Virus record (IMG/VR): IMGVR_UViG_3300037093_000073
Location: 1-40,158 of that record
Reading direction: 5' to 3' (one strand)
DNA from: a virus
Length of the DNA: 40,158 nucleotides
The notes below the pieces were generated by a model. It was not told the origin of the DNA and ran no database searches. It was given only the letters and a program-made list of their open reading frames with translations. The position numbers and the translations under genes are program-made. Positions 22,047 through 28,659 of the stretch are shown one piece after another (position 1 is the first letter of the stretch; each line of letters opens with the position of its first letter).

Positions 22047-22089
22047 TTCAAAAAATCAATTTTGTCGTAACTTGAAGATTCGCAGTCAC

Positions 22090-22117
22090 TTGCGTCAATG
22101 TGGCATTCATATATATT
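22090..22117 (+). promoter_or_regulatory. Possible capsid gene promoter
   Basis: TTGCGT (22090-22095), 16 bases, TATATT (22112-22117), about 100 bases before the capsid ATG. It is only a fair match to consensus. A separate promoter is expected because a terminator-like hairpin lies just upstream. The ~100-base leader up to 22225 shows no gene. Confidence 0.35.
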
Positions 22118-22225
22118 ACGCGTAAGAGACTCGCAATCTCACTAGATATGACCGAGAATAGATGTAGTTAGGTTCGTCTACCGATCATCATATCATATTA
22201 ATTCACTCAATTTTGGAGTGAAATA

Positions 22226-24565
22226 ATGATTACGAATACATCCAATTTGGGACCAATGATCCTCCAGAGCTTAGCTCCGGCCATGTTAAAATTTGTATGA
22301 CTTGGTAAAACCCGCTCTGATTGACTTGGAAGGCTAAATCGAAAGACATGCTGACAAGGCGGAACCGTAAAAGGACCGTGAGAGACTAAGTGAGAGGGAT
22401 CCGAAAGGATATGCGATAGTCCGATCCACACGACGAAAGGTGTGGAGAGTAGCAGAAATGACTACTCCCAATCTTAAGTGATTGAGTAACAAGTAGGTAG
22501 ATACGTTCCTACGCCCACAATGAATTATATTACAGTCTGCGATAAGGTCTCGATGCCTACGCACGGTGGTACTACAATTAGATTTATGCGCCCACGCGCA
22601 TTACAACCACCAACTATACAGTTGGGGAACTCCGGTATTGATCCTCCGGCTCAAGTGCCTCAGAGAGATATCATAGACGCTCAAATGGCATTCTTCGGTA
22701 CTGGTTGCATAATTAACGAACAGGTAATTTTGCAAGATCAGGAAGGTGTTTTGGCTTGGGTGTCAGAACGTTTAGCCGTTGCAATGAGACAAGCAGAAGA
22801 CCTTAAAGAAACTCTTTTAGCAGCTTAAGTAAAGTAACAATTGTACTTCAATACGCACATGTGATATAATCCTGGTGAACCAGGAGTTTTACATGAAAAA
22901 TAAGGAAGATTTAATAATGGCCTATGTTGCTGGATTAATAGATGGAGACGGAAGCATATCTCTCATAAAAGAGAAACGTGCTAATGGATTTAAATATTAT
23001 CCATGCATACAACTTAGCAATGTATTTGAGGATATGGTTACATTTCTTCATGATACATTTGGAGGATGCAAAAAAATAAAGAGTCGTCAGGCACATTCTA
23101 AAAAGACTCAATATGTTTGGAATGTAAGAGGTTTGGAATCTTGCAAAAATGTTATTTCAAAGATTTTACCATTTCTTGTTTTAAAACAGAGACAAGGGAG
23201 AAAATTACTGAATTATATTTGCAACCCAACTGAAATAAATCCTGAGATAGAAAGATTAGAAATTCAAGGTTTTAATCTAGATTCTCATACATCAGATGGA
23301 AAAGTTTCAAAGCAAGCTAAGAAAAATACTGATGATGAATGTTTTTGGGCATACTTCGCTGGAATTATGGACACTGAAGGATCATTTTCTGTTAAGAAAA
23401 CATCACCTTCATGGGGATGTAAATCATATCGATTTACACCAATGATTCAGCTAACTATGGCTAGTTTTGATGCAATGAACCATATAAGAAAAAACTTTTG
23501 TTTTGGAAGAATTTGCTTTCCTAAAGCGAAGACAACCCAAAGAGGTTTTGCATATAAACTTATGGTCATTAAGTCCTTTGATTGCATTGAAATGATAAAA
23601 AGACTTACTCCTTATTTAAGATTCAAATGCATGGCTGCTGATGAACTTGTAAATTTTTGCCAAAATATGCAGCCAGTGAAGCACAAACAAAAAGGGGTTT
23701 CTGAATCTGAATTAAGATTCAGAGAAACTTGTTACGAAAATATTAAGCGTATAAATGAAGGTGAGGTCTATAAACCCACTCTGATTGACTTGGAAGCCCA
23801 TGATATGGGCGACAAGGCGGAAGCGCAAGCACCGTGAACGACTAAGTGAGAGGGCATCCGAAAGGATGGTGCGATAGTCTGAACACGACGAATAAATAAA
23901 TGTCGTGAGGGAGATCCGAAGAGGTTTCCCCGCCTGAGAAATCAGGTCATAAAAGTAACAGAAAGATCTTAAGAGATTACATCGTTTCAGCAGCATCTCA
24001 GATCAATGCTGGCGGTGGTTCAAACAACGACAACCCAACTAACCTCGGTATATCCGACTTCAGTTTGGTTGCGACTACTTTGGACACAAACAACGCTTAT
24101 AAGTTCATGTCAGGTATAGAAGGCATGGATCGCTTCGGCACAGGCCCGGTACGATCGGCCTATTTTATGCTTTCTAGCACTGAATTGCAGAGCGATTTTG
24201 ATGGTTTAGTTGGACAAGGATTCTTGTCACAATGGAACTATCCAACCAATGCAAGCGCGTTGCCAAGTGAGTATGGATCAGTTTTCAACACAAGAATTCT
24301 GACATCCTCTGAGGCTCCAGTTGCTCGTGGAGTATCTGCTAACGGTCAAGACGTGTATTACAACACAGTTCTCGGCAAACAGGCGATTACACACATCAAC
24401 CAAGATGGATTCTCAATGAATCTTATCTATAGAGACCCATACTATAGTGGTATGTTGGCCCAAAATGCAACTCTAGCTGTTAAGTTTGCTCAATCGCAAG
24501 CTTTGACACAAGATACTGCTATCAGAAACCTGTTAAGCACACGCTTAGCTAACTTAACACTATAA
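22226..24565 (+). CDS. Major capsid protein, N4-gp56 family, split by two group I introns, 321 aa
   Basis: Proposed coding join: 22226-22287, 22501-22804 and 23966-24565 (966 bases). ATG 22226 follows GGAG. The joined protein reads SLAPAML-YVPTPTMNY across the first junction and RQAEDL-ILRDYIVSAAS across the second. This gives the family's EDxLxRDxL-like segment and the usual GGTTIRF motif near residue 45. Without splicing, stops occur at 22298-22300 and 22826-22828. The last exon contains GIEGMDRFG and the beta-rich core to the end. The protein forms the capsid shell around the scaffold. Family assignment rests on remembered pattern; the splice sites are structural deductions. Confidence 0.85.
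22288..22500 (+). ncRNA. Group I intron 1 (213 nt, no ORF) in the capsid gene
   Basis: P1: exon CCATGTT (22281-22287) pairs with guide GACTTGG (22299-22305), with U-G at the splice site and one U-U mismatch. P10: TGTAT (22294-22298) pairs with exon 2 ATACG (22501-22505). P3: CCC-G-CTC (22311-22317) with GAG-A-GGG (22392-22398). P6: GCGG/CCGT. P7: GACTA (22384-22388) with TAGTC (22417-22421). P8: ATCC-GAAA-GGAT (22399-22410). P9: CCACAC/GTGTGG (22426-22445). The last intron base is G 22500. The P1 loop is only 11 bases. The core closely resembles that of intron 2. Confidence 0.85.
22841..22884 (+). promoter_or_regulatory. Promoter and RBS-masking hairpin of the intron endonuclease gene
   Basis: TTGTAC (22841-22846), 18 bases, TATAAT (22865-22870) with an extended TG, a strong sigma70-like promoter inside the intron. 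The stem CCTGG (22871-22875)/CCAGG (22880-22884) overlaps the AGGAG ribosome site (22882-22886). The predicted start (about 22877) lies after the left arm, so only RNA from this promoter has a free ribosome site. Confidence 0.65.
22893..23837 (+). CDS. LAGLIDADG homing endonuclease, intron-encoded, 314 aa
   Basis: ATG 22893 follows CAGGAG; an in-frame GTG at 22875 lies in the hairpin. There are two LAGLIDADG helices: AYVAGLIDGDGS (about 10-21) and AYFAGIMDTEGS (about 152-163), each with the catalytic acidic residue, so this is a single-chain two-domain enzyme of normal length. It should cut intron-less capsid genes at the exon 2/exon 3 junction and start homing. The last ~25 residues are encoded by the guide sequence and by P3 to P6 of the ribozyme, so gene and intron core overlap. 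It is transcribed from its own promoter. Confidence 0.9.
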   Translation: MKNKEDLIMAYVAGLIDGDGSISLIKEKRANGFKYYPCIQLSNVFEDMVTFLHDTFGGCKKIKSRQAHSKKTQYVWNVRGLESCKNVISKILPFLVLKQRQGRKLLNYICNPTEINPEIERLEIQGFNLDSHTSDGKVSKQAKKNTDDECFWAYFAGIMDTEGSFSVKKTSPSWGCKSYRFTPMIQLTMASFDAMNHIRKNFCFGRICFPKAKTTQRGFAYKLMVIKSFDCIEMIKRLTPYLRFKCMAADELVNFCQNMQPVKHKQKGVSESELRFRETCYENIKRINEGEVYKPTLIDLEAHDMGDKAEAQAP

Positions 24566-24575
24566 GGGGGTTTCT

Positions 24576-25730
24576 ATGGCTGAATATTCAAGACTTGCAA
24601 AAGGTCACTTCACATCTACAGGAAACGCACAGTTCGTTAACTTGCCATTTCTACCAGATCGTGTTGAAATACTTAACTATACCCAAGTAGTTGCTGGTGT
24701 TACCAATAGTACATCTGTTGAAGCTAAATGGGATATATCAATGGGTCAAGGCGTTGCAATGATGCAGGCTTACTCCAGTGCTGGTGCTCTTATATGGGAT
24801 AACGTTGTAACTAACGGTATTTCTACATTCCAAGCTGGCCAAATGCTTCAGTATGGACCATTAGTCCTGCTTGGCACAACTGGTGGTGCTGGGATTGCTA
24901 AAACTAGCGGAACTGTATTGACAGTTACGACAGCGGCAGCACACGGATTATCACCTGGTCAATGGGTTGTATTCCAAAACCTATATGAGACTGCAACAAC
25001 TGGTATGCAGCAATTAGCTGGTATTCCTTTCCAAGTCCAATCTGCTAACTTCACCACTACGGTGTTTCAAGTAGCATGGCTTGGAAACGCATCCAACTTG
25101 ACTGCTATTGATACAGCAGCAACTGGAGCAGCTGGATTTAGACAGATTCTTTATCCGACTCTTTATGAGCCAGGTGTCTGTTACCCATATACAATTACTG
25201 TAACTAACGGAGTTGGAACTGTTACTACAACAGCTCCTCATAACTTCCAAGTTGGACAGGAAATTATGTTTAAGATTCCGCTTTCGTATGGTGCTCAAAA
25301 CCTTAACGAATTGCCGAACGTCTTAATTCCTGGATCTCCACAGTATTTCTATGTGTCTGCTGTTACTAGTGCAACAGTATTTACATTTGCTAATGCTCCT
25401 GTTCTCAGTACAGCATATTCCGTAAACAACACGTTTGCTTCATTCCCTGGATTGAAGTTTGCTCAGTGTGTTGCGGTAGGTGATATCAATACTGGTGGAA
25501 CCCTGTATTCAGGAACCCAACTGTATCCATCTCCACAGATATATACAGGTTTGGCAAGTGCACCAACAATCAACGGCCCTGCTATTTTAGGCGCCTATGT
25601 AAACAATACAAGCATGGGCTTTGTTATTGGCGCAGGTACAGGACGAGTAGTTACTGGTGCTGTATTGGTTGGAGCTAATACCAATGTCATATATTGGACT
25701 GCCTATCAGGATGACCTGATTGTCAACTAG
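24576..25730 (+). CDS. Virion structural protein, possibly head decoration or fibre-like, 384 aa
   Basis: ATG 24576 follows AAGGGGGTTTCT directly behind the capsid gene. The protein is Gly/Thr/Val/Asn-rich and beta-type. It contains a repeated module: HGLSPGQWVVFQN..., HNFQVGQEIMFKIP, NLNELPNV and CVAVGDINTGG. The same module occurs in the next gene (VVGQLCRLLIP, QLNEQVGYV, ILAIGDINSG). Its place fits a decoration or head-completion protein. The function is inferred from context. Confidence 0.65.
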   Translation: MAEYSRLAKGHFTSTGNAQFVNLPFLPDRVEILNYTQVVAGVTNSTSVEAKWDISMGQGVAMMQAYSSAGALIWDNVVTNGISTFQAGQMLQYGPLVLLGTTGGAGIAKTSGTVLTVTTAAAHGLSPGQWVVFQNLYETATTGMQQLAGIPFQVQSANFTTTVFQVAWLGNASNLTAIDTAATGAAGFRQILYPTLYEPGVCYPYTITVTNGVGTVTTTAPHNFQVGQEIMFKIPLSYGAQNLNELPNVLIPGSPQYFYVSAVTSATVFTFANAPVLSTAYSVNNTFASFPGLKFAQCVAVGDINTGGTLYSGTQLYPSPQIYTGLASAPTINGPAILGAYVNNTSMGFVIGAGTGRVVTGAVLVGANTNVIYWTAYQDDLIVN

Positions 25731-25750
25731 TTATGAATAATTAATGCATT

Positions 25751-25772
25751 GGGAGGGGTTAAAATCCCTCCC
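25751..25772 (+). terminator. Hairpin after the decoration-like gene, weak terminator
   Basis: GGGAGGG (25751-25757) pairs with CCCTCCC (25766-25772) around an 8-base loop; the tail is TTCATG with no long T run. It may slow or partly stop transcription, or protect the 3' end of the very abundant capsid mRNA. Confidence 0.5.
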
Positions 25773-25785
25773 TTCATGAGGTAAT

Positions 25786-26217
25786 ATGTCCCTTCCCTAT
25801 TATCCAATAATCACTGGCCCCATAGCCCCTTATAGTAATGTCGCAATAAATCCAGAATATTATCAACCATCCCAATATTTCATAACTGCTATTGCCCTTG
25901 GCCAGACAACCACGATTACGACCTCCTTAAACAATAATTATGTGGTTGGGCAACTCTGCCGCCTTCTCATACCAAGAGTCAATGGCACAAGGCAATTAAA
26001 CGAGCAAGTAGGCTATGTCATTAGCATTCCTAATCCCAATCAAGTTGTTTTAGGGATAGATTCGTCTTTTTACGACGTTTTTGTGACTTCGACACAACCA
26101 ACTCAGCCCCAAATCCTTGCAATTGGAGATATTAATAGTGGAAATATCAACGCTTCTGGTAATTTGAATACAAGTACCACAATTCCAGGTAGTTACCAAA
26201 ACATTAGCCCATTATAG
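25786..26217 (+). CDS. Small virion structural protein, 143 aa
   Basis: ATG 25786 follows GAGGTAAT. The protein is Pro/Ile/Asn-rich and carries the module also seen in the upstream 384-aa protein (NNYVVGQLCRLLIP, TRQLNEQVGYVISI, QILAIGDINSGN). It is probably a shortened relative of that protein and part of the head or neck. Confidence 0.6.
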   Translation: MSLPYYPIITGPIAPYSNVAINPEYYQPSQYFITAIALGQTTTITTSLNNNYVVGQLCRLLIPRVNGTRQLNEQVGYVISIPNPNQVVLGIDSSFYDVFVTSTQPTQPQILAIGDINSGNINASGNLNTSTTIPGSYQNISPL

Positions 26218-26224
26218 GTATAAC

Positions 26225-26794
26225 ATGGTCGATAAGCCAAAAATTAAAGAGACAGAATTAGATAAATTGGAAAAGCAATTTGATGCATTTAACGATAATG
26301 TGCAGCAATTGACACAGGATAGAATGAATCAAGCTCCTAAATTAGAAACGGAGCCACAAAACCCACTTTCAGCTTATGAGATCGAAAAGTCTCGAGAAAT
26401 TCATCTAAAACCTGACCGTTCCATTGGCACAAGCCAAAAGTTTAATGAAAGGTTCAGAGATGCTTGGACTCACGACAAAGAATATGTTCAATTTATCGCA
26501 GAAAATCTTGAATGCAAGGGCGATATGATTGAGATATGGACAAGACCATATGGCGGAGTTCCAGCCGAATTCTGGAAAGTTCCAGTAAATAAGCCCATAT
26601 GGGGTCCAAGGCATCTAGCCGAACAGATCAAACGTTGCTCATATCATAGATTAAGTATGCAAAACACCACTACAAACTCTGACGGAGTTGGTCAATACTA
26701 TGGTTCATTAGCAGTCGATTCGACGATCCAACGGCTGGATGCTAGACCTGTATCAACTAGAAAATCAATCTTTATGGGGTCTAAGAACTTCTAA
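26225..26794 (+). CDS. Hypothetical neck-region protein, 189 aa
   Basis: ATG 26225 follows TATAGGTATAAC. The N-terminal ~60 residues are charged and helical with coiled-coil character; the middle (ERFRDAWTHDKEYVQFIAEN) is followed by WTRPYGGVPAEFWKVPVNKP and a Ser/Thr/Gln-rich end. Its location between decoration and adaptor genes, and the one-base overlap with the next gene (TAATG), suggest a structural or assembly role. No family is recognised. Confidence 0.6.
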   Translation: MVDKPKIKETELDKLEKQFDAFNDNVQQLTQDRMNQAPKLETEPQNPLSAYEIEKSREIHLKPDRSIGTSQKFNERFRDAWTHDKEYVQFIAENLECKGDMIEIWTRPYGGVPAEFWKVPVNKPIWGPRHLAEQIKRCSYHRLSMQNTTTNSDGVGQYYGSLAVDSTIQRLDARPVSTRKSIFMGSKNF

Positions 26795-28047
26795 TGGATC
26801 TTCTAAGTGATGTCATTACCTATGTTAGACGGCTCGTTAAAACGCCGTCTAACGCTGTTCTAACCGATAGTCTGATAGTCGATTATATCAATCGATTTTG
26901 GATTATGGATGTAGACGCTCGGATTCAACTGTTTGATTTAAAGACTAAATATCAGTTTCAGACAGCTCCTGGCGTTGATCAATATAACATGCCTTTATAT
27001 GATATTCAGCCAACCCTTCTCCCTCCCCCGAATAATAACACCCTTCAAGCGCCAATTGCTTCATTGCCTGTTTATCAAGGATTTGTAGGTCCATGTTTTA
27101 TCAATGGCATTGCAGTGCCTTTCTACACCGAAAGAAGAGTTTTCAATAATATCTATCCCAACTATGTTCAACAGCAATTACAAGTAGGAACAGGAAATGG
27201 CACGGCTGGCCCTTATAATTTACAAATACCCTTTCTTTCTTCTATACCTCCCACACCTCCTACAGCAATAAACTCAACTATTATCAGGGGTCATGTTGAT
27301 CTAATTGGGATTATCTCCATGATCAATAATGGCGGGTCAAATATCGATCCTCCAGTTGTTGCAAGCGGTGCGACCTTTATTACAAAAATTCCAACTACAA
27401 GCGTTTATTCAAGTGTTTATATCACAAGTACAGATGGAACAGGCGCAAATGTGATTGTCCAGGATAGTGGTGAGTTTCTGAAAGGTAATGTTAATTATGG
27501 ACTATTGATGAAGCCAGGGAATGCTCCTTTTGGCAATACTGAATTAAGCCTAGCAAGTTTCCCTAATAACTACACAACTACTCTTAACACTGTAAATTAT
27601 CAGACAGGTGTTATAAATGTTGAATTTCCGGTTGCAATACCAGCCGGTAACCCTATCAATGTTCAATGTATCTTTTATCAGCTTGGCATTCCCAGAGGAA
27701 TTCTTTATTTCAATAACACTCTTACGCTGCGGGCGCCTCCAAACACTCAGTATCTTGTTGAACTCGATGCTTATTTGACTCCGGCAGCGTTTTTAACTAC
27801 GACAGCCGCTCTTCCATTTGCTTACATGGCCGAATACATTGCAAGAGGAGCAGCTAGAAAGATTCTATCCGATACTGGTGATTGGGAGCAATTCAATCAA
27901 TATGAACCTCTATTTCTTGAGCAAGAGAGTCTTGTTCATATTAGAAGTCAAAGACAGTTTACAGCTACTCGTACACAAACATTATATTCCCAAGGTTCAT
28001 TTGGACAAACAGGTTCATCTGGCGCGAGTGGCTTTGGCATAACTTAA
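26794..28047 (+). CDS. Head-tail adaptor, P22 gp4-like, 417 aa
   Basis: The N-terminus (VITYVRRLVKTPSNAVLTDS, IVDYINRFWIMDVDARIQLF) is the helical start typical of gp4/adaptor proteins, followed by FQTAPGVDQYNMP. A large beta-rich insertion (about 130-310) is unusual compared with the ~170 residues of P22 gp4. The C-terminal ~110 residues (FAYMAEYIARGAARKILSDT) return to helices and end in a Gly/Ser tail. It would bind below the portal. A perfect 10-bp inverted repeat lies in codons 11-20. Confidence 0.65.
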   Translation: MDLLSDVITYVRRLVKTPSNAVLTDSLIVDYINRFWIMDVDARIQLFDLKTKYQFQTAPGVDQYNMPLYDIQPTLLPPPNNNTLQAPIASLPVYQGFVGPCFINGIAVPFYTERRVFNNIYPNYVQQQLQVGTGNGTAGPYNLQIPFLSSIPPTPPTAINSTIIRGHVDLIGIISMINNGGSNIDPPVVASGATFITKIPTTSVYSSVYITSTDGTGANVIVQDSGEFLKGNVNYGLLMKPGNAPFGNTELSLASFPNNYTTTLNTVNYQTGVINVEFPVAIPAGNPINVQCIFYQLGIPRGILYFNNTLTLRAPPNTQYLVELDAYLTPAAFLTTTAALPFAYMAEYIARGAARKILSDTGDWEQFNQYEPLFLEQESLVHIRSQRQFTATRTQTLYSQGSFGQTGSSGASGFGIT

Positions 28048-28058
28048 AAAGGTTTTCT

Positions 28059-28658
28059 ATGGGATTCTTTCCGTATATTGATAATATTCCGTTCCCCACT
28101 AATAGTCCTTCGGCCGATCAACCCAACATGCTTATTAACACTAATTCGATTGAAAATTTAATAGCCATTGACCATTTAGGATTTTCAACTGCTAATGGGG
28201 GATATCACAATGACATTCACTTTAACCCTCAAATTACAGATCCCGGTAAAATTTTAAATATTGGTCAACTTTACACTAAGTCAGTGACATTCAATTCAGT
28301 AACCGATGTAGGGTTGTTTTATGAAAATGGTGCAGGTGTTGTCGTTCAATTAGATTCTCCAGCAAATACAAGCGCATTGCCTAATGGATATACATTTCTG
28401 CCTGGCGGGATAATTCTTCAATGGGGATTTGCAACAATTGATCCTCCTAATCCTGGAAAAAGTTCAACTCCTGTTATTTTTCCCACTCCGTTTCTTTTAA
28501 ATATTTTTGCAGTTATTGCTCAGCCCTATACGGGAGCATTAGGAAATGTACCTCTTACGACTTATACAACTAATTCACAATCACTAAGCGGATTTAATTT
28601 TTTCATCAACAATCCAAATGGCATAAGTAGCTTCAATTGGATCGCGATAGGTAACTAA
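28059..28658 (+). CDS. Tail fibre-like protein with gp53-like tip, 199 aa
   Basis: The C-terminal ~100 residues (GYTFLPGGIILQWGFATIDP, VIFPTPFLLNIFAVI, LSGFNFFINN, WIAIGN) match the gp53-like/putative fibre-tip domain that ends in W-I-A-I-G. The N-terminal part (NTNSIENLIAIDHLGFST) is typical for small fibres placed near tail hubs. It may bind a receptor or form a short appendage. A good ribosome site is not obvious (AAAAAGGTTTTCT). Confidence 0.7.
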   Translation: MGFFPYIDNIPFPTNSPSADQPNMLINTNSIENLIAIDHLGFSTANGGYHNDIHFNPQITDPGKILNIGQLYTKSVTFNSVTDVGLFYENGAGVVVQLDSPANTSALPNGYTFLPGGIILQWGFATIDPPNPGKSSTPVIFPTPFLLNIFAVIAQPYTGALGNVPLTTYTTNSQSLSGFNFFINNPNGISSFNWIAIGN

Positions 28659-28659
28659 T

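Larger units (their letters stand above)
22805..23965 (+). ncRNA. Group I intron 2 (1161 nt) with LAGLIDADG gene in the P1 loop
   Basis: P1: exon GACCTT (22799-22804) pairs fully with guide GAGGTC (23763-23768), with U-G at the splice site. P10: AAGGT (23758-23762) pairs with exon 3 ATCTT (23966-23970). P3: CCC-A-CTC (23775-23781) with GAG-A-GGG (23848-23854). P5: GCCCA/TGGGC. P6: GCGG/CCGT. P7: GACTA (23840-23844) with TAGTC (23875-23879). P8: CATCC-GAAA-GGATG (23855-23868). P9: CACGAC/GTCGTG. The terminal base is G 23965. About 960 bases separate the splice site from the guide, and they hold the endonuclease gene. Confidence 0.88.

Noticed and set aside
22288-22500. Reading the first break of the capsid gene as a frameshift or a pseudogene
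   Set aside because: A complete group I core with matching P1 and P10 explains the break and restores frame and family motif.
22805-23965. Intein in the capsid gene
   Set aside because: The insert has stop codons in the capsid frame, no splicing-domain motifs, and a clear ribozyme core; the endonuclease has its own start.
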